Notes: generated by a model from the sequence alone, not told the origin. Shown: positions 26,181 to 39,133, counted from the first letter of the stretch. The stretch is DNA of 64,000 nt from Phorcus lineatus (GCA_921293015.1 OV121092.1:34231764-34295763), one strand, 5' to 3'. A program made the numbers and translations.

Positions 26181-26309
26181 TACCACCCATGGTTCGCAGG
26201 TTTCAATGTGCATAGCCACATTTGTGTTGTTGGCTTTCTCCCTGCAATAATACTAGCTGCCTTGGAATACTCTTGTAAGCGGTGTTAAACCCAAAATCAC
26301 CTCACCTAT
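26181..26309 (+). repeat. 5'-truncated SINE, same family as 61790-62107
   Basis: Matches the body and tail of the full-length minus-strand copy: ACCCATGG, CGCAGGTTTCA, GCATAGCCACA, CTTTCTCCCTGCAATA, GTGTTAAACCC and CACCTCACC in the same order. The tRNA-like head is missing. It lies between the 3' ends of SF3B1 and OXNAD1. Confidence 0.8.
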
Positions 26310-26648
26310 AACTGCGCCAACTTGAAAGATGACATTAAGACAAAGGGTAAAGTGACAATATGGATGAATTGTTATAAAATCTGTATATATACTTCAAGAA
26401 ATGAAGTAATAAGACATGAAAAGGTAATTTCTCTTGCTGGAATTTTCTTGTACCATAGTCATAACAACACATTTCTTAGCAAACTTGGTATATTTACTTT
26501 GAGTAATAAAACATGCAAAAGCAAATAATCTATCCCTGATATTTCCTTGAGTACTATAACAACTATACATGAAGAACACATTTCTTCAGCAATCCCTTAG
26601 CCAAGATTTCTTATGTGAGTTGAAACAGCATGTTCTATTGCAGATAAA

Positions 26649-29600
26649 TCACCACCATCTCTCATAGTGTATACTGGAGTCCTGAACACCACACTTATTC
26701 AAAATGGTCTCTACATCCTCTATCATGGGAGATGGACCACACAAATAACACTCTAATTTGTTCGGCTTCAGCTCGTGTACTGCTTCCTGTATGTCTGCTT
26801 CTTGAATCCGATTGCCTGGAAAAACAAAATAATGTTTGACCCATATATCCTACCCTTGTTTCTGTAAACATTTTCTAGCAGCTTTCAAAATTCAGAATTT
26901 TTGGGGGAATCTTGTGTCGATCTCACATCCAAAATAAGGGATCAAAGACCCAAATCTTTTACATTCTTAACATGATTTATCATTGCATTCAAGAAATAAT
27001 GCATTGTTCACAATAACTTTTCTAATGAAAAAGATATGTATCGGGGTTTGAATTATTATCAATGCATTCTCTCACCAGAGCTTAAACAAGTCATTTCTTC
27101 AAACTAAACCTCTGTTACAAGTGAAGCACTAGTTTGACTAGAATCAGATTTCTGATTGGTTATAATCAAAGTAGGCTGTCTTATCATTTCGCTACATTCT
27201 TTCCAAGTGAGTATAACTCTTTCACCATAACAATGACTAAGGATGCGCAGGATTATCAGTATATTGCAATACAGAAACAACACCATACATACTGGTACAC
27301 TCTTCTGAAAATATACAATATACCGGAGGTTTTAATAAGAGAATGGTGGCAATGGTATACATTGAAATTCAAGTTGCAGAATTGTTACTGAAATTCAGAG
27401 AATATGTCCCTGTAAACTCTTCATGGAAACCTTGTCCAGTGACAATGATAATTACACTTATATTATAGTGACTATTCTGTAAAGGTAATTATTCTCTTAG
27501 TTTTGGTGGAAGAGGAAATGAGTTTTAGATACAAGTAACCCCAACTTCTTAGATCCCTTAAAGGCATTTGCTTCTTGTTTGGATTATACTGAAGTTTAAA
27601 GAAGGACTTACACTTAATATCTTTTTCTGAACACTTCTCTGCTGTTACAAAAAGCTTGGCTGAAATTGTTTTCATATTACTGCAGATGTCTTGAATTCTT
27701 TCCTGTAACAAAAGAATAGATATTCTCTTCATATAAAATCTTACAATAAACCAAATTACTTTGATATTATTTCAAGCTTACTGTCAAGTAATTTTACAAT
27801 CTGAAACAAAATCATTGATTTGTTCCCATGTCTCATACTGGGCTGTTAATGGTCACAGATCTATGTTTTAACAGAATTTCTATTTCAGTATGCTCTTTGC
27901 AGCCTTTCTTAGAAAACTTTAAACCAATGTTAGAGCTTTCGAGTTACTTTTTTGAAAGCATGATAGTGATAAATAATATCAAAAATGGTAATGGACACAG
28001 ATTTCTACGGGTTTCCGTCAGATTATAGATGGACGACAGGTGAAAACCCAAATTAAGACCAGGGAGCAAATAAATAATTTGATTTTAATCGAATTGGTTG
28101 TACTTCTTTGTTGAATTTGGAAAAAATTTGGATACAAAAGCTCTTGAAAGAGGTCCAATACAATGAATATAAAGACGAACAAATATGTAAAATTTTACAG
28201 CAAATATCTATACAAAAGTTTTCATACCTTAAATAAAAGTTCTTCAAAAGTTTTTGCACTGAACATCAGAATAACCTTATTGGGACGGAAGACTTCTTGT
28301 TTGTTGTGGAGATCTGATATATGGTTCATCATACTCATAAGGGGGTTGATCCCCACCCCTCCCCCCACCAGCAGTACACTGTGGGGAGGGGCACCTAGTT
28401 GTGGGGAGTAGTAGTAGTCCCCACCTACACGTAGTTCTACCTTGTCTCCCTCCTTGCACTGTGAAGAGAACAACACTTTTTAAGTTGTATTTATTAATAA
28501 ACGCGTGTGACATTTCATCAGGGATTGATCCCTACCCCTTTCTGACCCCATTAACAATAAACTGTTGGGGAGGCACCTATCTGTGGGAAGAAGGTAGTTG
28601 TGAAAATAACACATTTGTAATACATTTTTTATTATGTTATATATATATCTAAATTGGACATACCAAAAAGAGTCTTAATCAAAAGTCAAAGAAAATCAAC
28701 TTAAAACTTTTTCGAGTCTTAAACGTTCACATTCACCTTGGTGTGCACCCAGTCTGCAGGTGGGTGTCGAGTCTTCTTTACAGCAAGCTGTAGAATACCA
28801 TCAGTATGAAGTAGAGATGGAGAGGAACACATAGAGAATCCTCCCACTGTCTCTACACCAGGTATGTGTGTGTCCACCCTGCTCGCACAGACATGTTGGC
28901 ATTTGAATCAGATGCTTTTTTATGATACGTACTTAGAGAAACCTTCTTTGAAATTTCTTATAGTATGAAAATGCTACACTTACGTATCGATGGCAAGGTT
29001 GATTGTATTGGTATATGTTATTTTATAGTTATTACATATATCTATTGTAAATCATCTACTTTCTATTGATTCACTATGGAACATCTGATGCTTGCACGAA
29101 TATGGAAAAGATCTGTGACAACTGATATCTAGAATTCGGCAGTAAAAATGAGCCCAAAAAAATAGCCATTTGGACTGATACATTGTTAAAAGTAATAGCT
29201 TAAATACATTCCAGGTAACTAATACAGCAAGATGATCATATATTCTTTGAATCAAGTAGAATCTTAAGCTACCAGATATTACATTTTAAGAACAACCGTT
29301 GTGCCAGTGAAGGGACACCTAAGGACTAGTGTAAATTTCTAACTATTGATCAGCTGATTTATGCCATTCTACCCAGTCACTTTGATAGTTACATAGGATA
29401 GCTAAAATATGGCTGTTTCATTAGGCAAATGATGAAAAGTAGAGATCATGTTTAACACATTGACGAACTAAAATATCTTTTCAAGAGAACTTTATGAAAA
29501 CGACAGATACAAACAATGGATAAATTAAAAGCACTTTACCATTGGCCAGCTTTGAACGTGAAGTCTGGATTCTCAATTTTCAAGTCAAGAGACTTGACAG

Positions 29601-29872
29601 TTTTTGACTCATTACGGATTCTTACAACAGTTGCAGGGGATATTATCTGAATATAAGAAATATCAAAATGTATGAAATCAGTGAAAAGCATGAAATACAA
29701 AAACTCTTAGAGAAAAAAAATTAAAAACAAAATAAGAATTATTATTTAGAAAAATAATACATGCCTACATACCTTGTGCCTTGTGTTATGTGCAGTCCTT
29801 TGTAAATGATCTGATTTCGAAGACATTACTCTCGATGTTGATAAAAATCTATTTTTGATCGTGTACCTGAAT
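26649..29872 (-). CDS. OXNAD1: Oxidoreductase NAD-binding domain-containing protein 1
   Basis: Minus-strand exons in reading order: 29872-29773, 29646-29540, 28878-28737, 28458-28228, 27702-27612, 26815-26649; phases fit throughout. The first usable ATG is at 29826, giving 263 residues. Upstream of it the exon is open and basic (FRYTIKNRFLSTSR), which suggests a mitochondrial leader continuing into an unseen 5' exon. Ferredoxin-reductase fold: a flavin-side motif GGFSMCSSP, then LLVGGGVGINPL for NAD(P) binding, CGPSPM near the C-terminus, and the terminal ERWW that matches the EKWW end of the human protein. The family is mitochondrial; its substrate is not established. It converges on SF3B1 tail to tail. 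Exact 5' end uncertain. Confidence 0.92.
28521..28597 (-). pseudogene. Decayed copy of part of an OXNAD1 exon
   Basis: Within the intron 28459-28736, the stretch ATTGATCCCTACCCC to GGAGGCACCTATCTGTGGG resembles exon bases 28341-28415 in the same orientation (TTGATCCCCACCCC, GGGGCACCTAGTTGTGGGG). It corresponds to the GGGVGINPL coding segment with several mismatches and small length changes, so it cannot serve as an intact alternative exon. Confidence 0.65.
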
Positions 29873-31058
29873 CTGCAAAACAAATCATAATATTAGACTG
29901 GTATTTGCGAACATTCGAAGCTAGCCAATAGGGTGATTGAAATATATCTAGTGTCCCTGTTAAGACAGATTCACCTTATCTACAATTAAAATATTCACCA
30001 TCTGCCAAGGAATCTTCACAACATTGAAACTTTCTAGGCTTTTCAATCAGGCAAAAAGATGAACATGGCTGGAATAAGTTTATTGGTTTTTTTTTAGACT
30101 TTGTTAAAGAGCAACTAGATGCTTATGTACATTACATCCCATAAATAGTTTATCAGCTAAGTAGACAAATGTTTAAGCTAACTAAATTTAAAAAATCCAT
30201 GAAAAATGTTCCATTTTAAAAACCATTCTCGACAATGAACTATTTAATGCTTGCTGATAAGCAACTCTCTTCCATGAAAAATCCGGGACCAGGATGGACA
30301 ACTTGCAAACATTTGGGCCAATATTTGTCTCAAAGAAGGTGAACAGGATGTTCATGGACCACACAAAGTTCTTGAGCCCAGAACATGTACATTGTGCATC
30401 ATGATTTAACTTGCAAAGTACATGCTCTATACACACGCTAATGTGCTACACACTTCATTCATCCGGCTTTGACACGCAAGAAGCAAGTGCTCCTACACAA
30501 CTTACAGTACTTAAACGGCCAGTTCGACCGGGTATTTTCTGTTCCACAAATATTCGGGAGGGAATTCCCTTTTGCACGCGACACGTAACTTTTTTATATA
30601 TTCGATTTGTTTTCTATTTTCTGTGTTTACAACTTTTTCATGTTTGGTAATTAGTTGTAATCCGTCCTTCAAACTGAAAAAAATAGCGAAAACAATCGAA
30701 GCCACTGACCAGCACTACCAAGGGGCTTAACTCTATTGCGATCATGGCGGCCATTAGATTGTTGTCCGCTGCATGATTGATCTGCGTTGTAGTAACCTTG
30801 TAGTTACTTGGATGTTTTGATTGTTGGGGATTAATAATGTAAATAATGTTTGCATAACTAATTATGACATCTCAAATGGCTAAGCTCAATCAATATGACA
30901 CTGAGGAGAAAAGTGGCTTCGCTCCGGCTTCCCAATATAAACAAAGATTCGTCCAGACTATCGCACTCCAAATTACTCACAGTGCTGCAGTTTTCCGTAC
31001 ATTAAAAACTTTATGTGAAGTAACTTAGATATCTTTCTTAAAAAAGAAGAGTTTTACT

Positions 31059-31217
31059 ATGAGTGAAGTTGTGCGAAGTCGAGGGCGACCGCGAAAGTAC
31101 GATGGAAATTCGCCTGCGAGACGACAACAAGAGAGTCGCCATGTTGTGAAAACATGCAGCGTTGCATTATGGGAAGGGACTTTTCTCATTCTATTTATAG
31201 ATCTACTTAACTGCTGA
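31059..31217 (+). CDS. Short ORF with AT-hook-like RGRPRKY motif
   Basis: 52 codons from ATG, starting MSEVVRSRGRPRKYDG and then basic (PARRQQESRHVVKT). GRP flanked by basic residues is the AT-hook DNA minor-groove motif. The stretch is CpG-rich, unlike its surroundings. After the TGA the same frame runs open about 18 more codons. I do not recognise the protein. It may be the first exon of a small gene, a fragment of a transposon-associated DNA-binding domain, or noise near the OXNAD1/CIR1 intergenic promoters. Confidence 0.3.
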   Translation: MSEVVRSRGRPRKYDGNSPARRQQESRHVVKTCSVALWEGTFLILFIDLLNC

Positions 31218-31456
31218 CGCACTGTATCTAAAAATAGCTTCGTTAGCAGCATAAGCTTATCGCTGAAAACGTAATCGAACTGGCCGTTTAACAATTCATT
31301 CATACATCAGTGGATCAGGGTTCAAAAAAGGATAGAATATTTACATCATGAAAATGCTTCAATTCTTTAGATTACTCTTACTCGGAGCAAGTGAGATGTA
31401 ATCACTTAATTCATTCTGACCCCTCATTTACTCTGGCCAGTTGAATAATTAAATAT

Positions 31457-31515
31457 CACGGACATTTTGTCCTTGAGTTCGTCCTCGGCTACACCTCTTG
31501 GACAAAGTGTCTGTG
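31457..31515. repeat. Imperfect inverted repeat around TCCTCGGCTAC
   Basis: Arms CACGGACATTTTGTCC and GGACAAAGTGTCTGTG are imperfect reverse complements. The loop holds TCCTCGGCTAC, which recurs near 41431 in another setting. Probably part of a dispersed repeat family. Confidence 0.5.
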
Positions 31516-32142
31516 CTATGTACCGATACAACTCAGACACTGTGGTGTGGAAGTAACATTTACTTGTCAGTGTCAATCATTATTTTGTATGATTATACAA
31601 CTCAGAAACATTCTACTCTACCAACCTCAAGCTACAAGAAAATTGAAGAATAAATCTTCTCATGTCGTCTTTTTTTCCACTTGCTAGTAGAAAATTACAA
31701 ATATCTCTTTTGCGTTTTCATATACATTTCAAAAACATTGGCATTGATTATATGTCATATTCACGGCGTCCAACAAGTCTGAATGTGAACATTTCCTTTC
31801 TTGAAGCAGACGCATTATTCACTGCGGGACATATCATACTTAAATGCTTTACAATCTAATTCGTCGATATCAAGAATAATGTTTCTTGGATTATTTCACA
31901 TAATGTATGCTTAATAAGTTAACAGAATTTTGTGTTGATAATTATTTTTGACAATATATTTGCTTCGATTCTGCAAGCAACTTAAGCTCTGTGCATAGTT
32001 TCGACGGCAAAAATGAAACAAGTCTATCGCTGCATAGAGTTTGGATGCAAGTTCGTACTTCCTGTTCCGGTTTAAGTTTCAGAACGACGTCCAGACGAAA
32101 TATCTTACAGTTTCTTGTTCGTAAACACACGTAACCGTCAAG

Positions 32143-35100
32143 ATGGGGAAGGGTTTCAATAATTATATGACCAAGAAGTTTTTCCATCCAGCAAGTAAAG
32201 ACAATATCAAAAGGGTATGTTTTCTTTCTTTGAAATAAATCGAAATGTCATCTTAATCTTATTCTTGTTGAAATTCGTCCTATTTGTCAGAAGAGTCTCC
32301 CTAAAGAGTTAGATATACAAATATACTAAATCTTTGAATTGACATCTGTAAAACATCTCAAATTTCAAGACATTTATAGAATTAACAAGCATTCAGCCAT
32401 CATGTTTGTTTCTTCGGTTATTCTTTGTTATGTGTCTGTTGAATAAATGCCTAATAGTTATTATCCTTTATTTTCAAGGTATGGATGGCTCAACAAAAGA
32501 CTTCGTATGAAAAGAAGAAACAAGAGGATCTAATGAACCAGTATCAAAAGGAACAGGAGATGTTGAGTAACAGGTAGGTGGTGTTAATGTTTCCCTTTAG
32601 TGCCCTTTTGGTCTCTACTAGAAAGACAGCATTTTACTGGCACACATATATATTATATTATATACCTTTAGGCCCATAAGACTGTAAAAGATGTCCTTAG
32701 ATAATTGTAGTCTATCTCTGAACTATTAACTCTTTGAATCTTTTATGATTAGTTTGTCTAGCGTATGACCAAATAGTATATCACCATACAAATAATTCCT
32801 TTTTTCTTTTCATTTTAAATATTTTGTCAATGAAAACCAATGATATTATTCATTCAAATGTTTTTTCTACTACAGGGCACTGCTTGGAGATGAAAAGGCC
32901 AAACTAGGTCTAAGTTTTCTGTATGATGCACCTCCTGGACTAAGCAAGAAAGAGGTATGTTGTCAATCTAGCTTGGAGAAATGTTTTTTTTTCAAAAGAT
33001 CTAAGATAATTTGTTGATACAAGTATTATGTTTGTCATATTTTAGAACTCATAATGCTTGTTGGTGAGCTGTATTCAAGTTATAACTTAATACTTGTCAT
33101 TAAAATTTTTCATGTAAAACTGAATATTTGATTTAAAAGAAACAATACATTAAAATATTAAGTGTTTTGCCTGTATGTGTTAGTTCTCTCAAAACAAAGC
33201 TAGCTCCAATGAGCTTGTATGATAGAGATGAGTATAAAAATTTACGACAGAGCTACCTCTTTGAGGAGAGATTGGTGCATGGTTGAAGTAATTAACTTTT
33301 AAGCACAATAGTAAATATATTCAATTGGTTTGACTTTCCAGAAAGAAGACGAAGGTGAGCAGGAAATCAAGTTTGAGTGGCAGAGAAAATACAACGCTCC
33401 GAGAGAAGCGTGAGTATTTAAACATGATTTGTATTACTACAAAATTGTTGATGATTATGAATTTGCTGAAAGAATAGATGAGTTTTGTAAATTGAGAAAA
33501 GAAATATTTAGAAATAGGCAGTTGACTCAATGTACATCAATTCAGTAAGGGGCATTTATATACCAGACTCATACAATACAATTCTGGATACTCAGCATTT
33601 CTAGTTGAGCTACTGTTAGTCTTACAATGAGAAGTCAATCTGTTTTGGTTTGTGACAGACCACGCTGCTAATAGATGAAATATTGCCCTAGCTGCACTTA
33701 TCAATTTGTCACTAGCTCACTCAAGTGACAGTCACAATTTTGCTGCCTAGAAAAGTAACAAGAATTTACATGACATAAAAATCTTTAAACTGTTCCTGCA
33801 TAGAGAAAAAGCAAAAGTGATGCAGTTATTTAGTTCATCCAGTTTGTTTATTCACATTAAGGTTTTTTACTATTTCTAATCCAATATTATACCATGTAAT
33901 CATCAGTTAAAGTATCGCGGCTATCAGATGGAAGTTTAACTTACAGCTTTATGACATTTGTAATTACTAGATTTATTTTGATTGTTAGTGGTTTTGTTAA
34001 CAGCTAAAAACAACTTTTATTATTTCAAACAGATATGCCAAGAATGATGAGACCATTAGAGATCAACCCTTTGGTATTGAAGTGCGGAATGTTCGATGTA
34101 TCAAGTGCCGCCAATGGGGTCATGTAAACACAGACAAAATTTGTCCTCTGTTTGGAAGAAATCTAACTGCAGAACCACCTCAGCGTAAGTATTTTTATAC
34201 AACACACATTTACTGATTACTATTATTTACTAATCTTGAAATCCTATCATTATGCATTCTGTAGATAGCGATTTCACTTACTTGATATGGATAACCACAC
34301 ATAAGTATACATACATACTGTCATGCTCCGACTGAGTTAAGAGTGAAAAGGGATAGTGTTGTTCCGTACACCTGGGGAATATGTGTGTAGCGCTTTGAGG
34401 ATGCCCCCTTTCGTTGTATACATAGTTCAGCGCAATATACATAACGTCATTATTAATAATCACTGCAAAATTAGAAGAGATTGTAAATCAGTCGTTTACA
34501 TATTATAAATTTCATTATAAAGAGATATAAAGAATTTATTGTAATTCAGGAGTTGAGAGTAAAACTTATCATAGAATCTTTATTTGGACTAATGCATTTC
34601 TGAAAGTTCAAGTAAAACCTCATTCTTTTTTGTCAAATACAATTTTACGATAAATGTAATTTAACTGCTCAATTCTACAAGGCATAACATTTATCTTATG
34701 GTTTAACTCAAAACTTGTGTCAACTCCTAAACCTAAAATTATGTCTGAGTTGTGTAATCATTCAAAGTAAATATAGAGTTCAATAAATTTTTCTGGTTGT
34801 TGGAATTTGGTTTGCAAATTAAAACATTTTGCATTGATTTATCTTTGATTGAAATGTTGTGTGTGGTTTCAGCGGAGAACACAACTGCCTCACTCCTAGA
34901 AGGGCTAAAGGAAGATGGCTTCCAGATGAAGAAAAGCATCATGGGAAGACTGATGGAGGGCGAAGATGAATCTAGAGTTAGTAATTTTCATTTATTATTA
35001 TATTCATTCTTATTTATAACAAGATTCATATAAATCATTTGTTTTGCTTCCATATAATACTAACAGTAAATAATCTCTTCCAAAATTGACTTGCTTTAAA

Positions 35101-38100
35101 CTTGATTCCCATCTCTAACATTTTCATTAATGTAATATTTTATTCTTGTAATAAAGGGATATAAAAATGAATTAAGTCTTTGATTGGATCCTAATGAAAT
35201 AAAGCCAAGTGCATTTGCCCGAAAATATTTCCTGAATGAATGCTGTGATACTTTCAGAATGTTTTGATGGTGAATTAGATAGCTTGGTATTTTTAACAGA
35301 TCGTAGATTCTGTGATGTATGAGGTTGTGAAGAATAAAATAATTCACTAAAGTTCTACTCATGTCGCAGGTTGTTGGAAGTGACAATGAAGATGATCCAG
35401 AGGTCCAGTTCCTGAAATCTCTCACTCCCAAACAGAAAAAGAAACTTTTAAAGTAAGTAACGATAGTAAGACCATGTTCATTAGTTAAGCAAGGAAGGGG
35501 TGAACCAACAAGAGCAAAACAGTAGGTCTTTATTTGTAATGTTTTAGGGCTCATACCAGCCGTCTCAATGTTGCAGGAATTGGGAAAGGTAGAGGCCACG
35601 TGTCATTTTGCACAATTGATGATAAAATGGCCCATTATAATTGGATTACCATTGCTACCAAGGGGAATGGCCCATTCCAAATTCTGAAAATGACTAAAAT
35701 GAAGTTATCGCAATGCCAAGGTTTTTGTATTATCATGGTGTAGTCTTCAGTCGATTTGGACCTGTGGTCTAGAGTGCTGTTACAAGCAGTTTTAGAGTTA
35801 CAATTAATTATAATCATTTAACATTGTTTAAAGATAATACCCTAAAATATTGACTAGCAAAAAGAATGTCAAATAATTGTTAAATTTGAACACTCCAATT
35901 TGATTTAGTGCATGGTTATTATTGTAGGGATAGTTATTTCCACTCAATTCCACTGATTTTCTTGGTTGTTGGTGACCATATTTGCACATAACTGAACCTG
36001 AAAATTGAGCAATTTCAGTCTCTTGGTTTGAAGTCAATATTTTCAGATTTGCAATCTCATTGAAATCAGAAAAATCTATGCCTTGTAACTTGCTGCTTTT
36101 CAGATCTGAAAATTTCTTGAAAGGAATCTGGTCAGGTTGCCTTGTCTGTTACCTTTACCTTCATACAAACAATCAGTTGCCTTATGAAATGTCAAAATCA
36201 TGCCAATAGTTATACAGCCATGTTGCTGATTGGCTAGAGTGCAAAGGTCACCCGACATGACCCCAAGGGAGCAGTCCTCAGAGCAGAAATTTAGTAAAGA
36301 AGGAGTAATTGATAAAATCTGATTACAAAAAGATTGTTCAAATTTGCCGCCTCAGTTATATTTCTAGTTTTGTAGTACACTGCTTGGAGGTAAAATTTCT
36401 GGCTTAATGACCATTGGACATGTTGTAAATATGAAATCCTTTTCTAGGAAACTGAGTAAACTCCAGGCTGGCAAAGGATCTGGGAAGATGAAGAAAAGCA
36501 AGAAGGAGAAGAAGAAGAGGAAGAAATCTAAAAGAGCTGAATCAGATTCTGGTATTCATAAATAAAATATCTTTTTATGAATGAATAAATTTGTTCATGA
36601 AATACCTGAAAATAATAAGGTCATTATAACATATAATGTATACATAAGAAATAGCATTTCTATGGTCTGGCTTCTAATGGTTACAGTCAACTTTCAGTCA
36701 AAGGGAGACAACTTTGCAGTATCTTCCAAAGTATGAATCTAGGTATCACAAAAACTTGTTCGATCAATGATATCTATTCCAGCAATGAGCCCAAAATTAC
36801 CCAAAAAGTAAACTATCAATTTATACATTGATTTAATATTGAACAAATTTTTTGTTGTTGCAGATTCTAACCAGAAAAGCAAGAAAAAGAAATCAAAGTC
36901 TAAGAAACGGAAAGTGGAGTCGACCGATGAAAGTAGTGACAGTGAGGACAGTGAAGAGGGTGAGAATAACAGCCCATTATCGATAGCACTGGTTTTAGTT
37001 CTTTCTACCTTTCATCAAACTGTTCTGGGTTGGCCTGAGTCTTTTAACATTATATGCAACAGAAATATAGTTTACATACTTATTACTCGCCTGTGTAAGA
37101 TACTGCAGTGTAATATTTATTCAGCAATATCAAACTAGTGTAATACCGCTGCACATATGACGTCATAATATTGGATGGTTGTGATGTCACAATGTTAGCT
37201 CCGCCCTCACAATGGCGGCCAAGTCGCGGAAATGTTTCGTTCAGCACAATTTCGGCAGTCATGCTTGATTACTGAGGTCAAGTAATAAACAGAATACTTT
37301 CCCTCCTTTAATACTTCATCATTAACTCGTTAAATAAAAATAGTATTAAATGGAAGGTTGTTAAGTATCCTCTATGTATTATTCAATCTACAGCTACTTG
37401 GAGTGTATCAAATATTGGTTTTGATATTTGTTTGAACATTGCCGAAAATATATAGGAGCAACTTTAGGAAAAAGTGCACACCACATTTTACTTGGCTGTG
37501 CATAATAATCTTTGTTGACCTTTTGTTTCTTCATGTTAATATTGACCTAATCTTTTGTTTCAGAAAAATTCCGTGCCCAAATAGCGCGTAGCGGGGATGT
37601 CAGAGTGAAGGATAGACAGACCCGGAGATCAGACAGGAGCCGCAGTCCAATATATCGAGACTCACGCCACCCAATGTCTCACAGGAGACCTGATCAAACA
37701 AGGTCAAGGCCACAAGTCAATGAAGGTCGACGTGAAAAAGGACGACTTGATTCAGATTCTGAAGATGATCACAGGTCACGGAAAGACAGGAAACAGAGTG
37801 GAGATTTTCAGAAAAGAGGTCATTCTTCTGATAGTAGGAGCCGCGGAAGGGAGGAAAAAGATTTCAAGAAACAGAGACAAAGACAGATGAGTTCATCAGA
37901 GTCTGATTCTTCGGAAGAAAAGATCAGGCCAAGGAGAGAGGAGCAGAGGAGAGAGGAAAGGGGAAATAATTCAAGGAGAGACAAGCCGAGAAGAGAGGAC
38001 TCAAGGAGAGACATGATGAGAGACAATTCAAGGAGAGACGACGCCAGACAGGATGATTCAAGAGGGGGAAGTGGGAGAGAGGACTTTAGAAGAAATAGAG

Positions 38101-38885
38101 ATGTTTCAAGGGAAAAAGGGGAGAGAAAGGTTAACAAAAAACGACAGCCAAGTTCCTCAGATTCTGATCGTGAGAAAACTAAAAAAGCTAAGAGGAAACA
38201 GCAGAGAAGAGAATCATCATCTTCAGACTCGTCTTCTGAATCTGATTCTGATTCAGACTCTTCTGAACAAAAAGTGTCAAGGAAAGATTCAAGAGAAAGA
38301 AATGACAGACAGTCGCAAAGAAAACGACACTATTCGATTGAAAACAGAGGTTTTGCTATCAGAGACAGAGATGGCAGGAAATCTAAAAAAAGAGTGTCAA
38401 GTTCGTCTGATTCAGATTCAGATTCGGAAGATGAGAGAGATAAAGCAAGGAGAAAGAAAATGGATTGTCAAAGAAAAGGAAGGGAATCAAATGATAAAAA
38501 AAGTCATCGACGCCAACAGTCAAGTTCTTCAGATTCAGACACAGAGTCAGAAGATGATGTCAGAAGGAAAATCAAGGAAAAACAAGACAGAAGCAGGGAT
38601 AGATCTCATGAAAATGGTCCTTACATAAAGCGTGATGTGGAGAGACGCTCACGTGATGAGGAGGGGAGAGATATGAGGCGAGATGAGAGAGACGTAAGAA
38701 ATGAGAGGGAAAGAAGAGATAGGAGAGAAGGAAGAGATGAGCGAGACAGGAGAGATGAGAGGGACAGAAGAGATGAATGGGGAAGAAGAGATGAGATGGA
38801 CAGGAGAAATGAGAGAGACAGAAGAGATGACAGAGAAAGAAGAGACGACAGAGACCGGATGGTGGGAAGGAAAGAAAGACGTTGA
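32143..38885 (+). CDS. CIR1: Corepressor interacting with RBPJ 1
   Basis: Coding exons: 32143-32214, 32479-32573, 32876-32954, 33342-33409, 34033-34184, 34873-34976, 35370-35452, 36448-36551, 36864-36959, 37564-38885; all phases fit, giving 724 residues (human about 450). CIR1 binds RBPJ (CSL) and recruits SAP30/HDAC corepressors in Notch signalling; it is also reported in nuclear speckles with effects on splice choice. Seen: the CIR N-terminal domain ([23 protein letters not shown]-like), a knuckle [10 protein letters not shown] at residues 127-142, [19 protein letters not shown], a Lys-rich segment, then a single 1.3-kb last exon coding Ser-Asp/Glu clusters and RRD/RDRRDER repeats. The C-terminal expansion is the main difference from vertebrates. 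Confidence 0.96.
35572..35700. repeat. Second copy of the CAGGG MITE, right end lost
   Basis: Starts CAGGAATTGGGAAAGG and shares AAATGGCCCATT, ATTACCATTGCT and AAGGGGAATGGCCCATTC with the element in SF3B1 intron 1. The right terminal repeat is not recognisable. It sits in the CIR1 intron 35453-36447. Confidence 0.75.
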
Positions 38886-39127
38886 ACAATTATCTTTGAT
38901 TTAAAGTACAGCACTGTTTCTGTGATATTGAAATTACTAACATTGAAACTTAACTTTTAAGTGCAGACGACTCTTAGCTCTTATGATATAAGATAGTGTT
39001 GATCTCTGATTATTTCAACAAGTGATCCTTGAAAAATGGGCTTGAATCATCACTTGTCTTAGAGTATTTTCTTCTGGGTTTTAAAAGATTGAATAAGATG
39101 ATGACATGATAATTTAACAATGTGTCC

Positions 39128-39133
39128 AATAAA
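39128..39133 (+). promoter_or_regulatory. Likely CIR1 polyadenylation signal
   Basis: AATAAA lies 243 bases after the CIR1 stop. A second AATAAA at 39456-39461 could give a longer 3' UTR. Confidence 0.45.

Larger units (their letters stand above)
29873..32142. other. Divergent intergenic region between OXNAD1 and CIR1
   Basis: Transcription diverges here. CpG-containing, less AT-rich patches at about 30720-30780 (with ATGGCGGCCAT) and 31030-31180 are the best promoter candidates. The CIR1 5' UTR probably begins shortly before 32143. Apart from the AT-hook ORF and an inverted repeat I see nothing coding. Confidence 0.4.

Noticed and set aside
38572-38914. Leu/Ser-rich minus-strand ORFs
   Set aside because: Antisense of the CIR1 RD-repeat exon.
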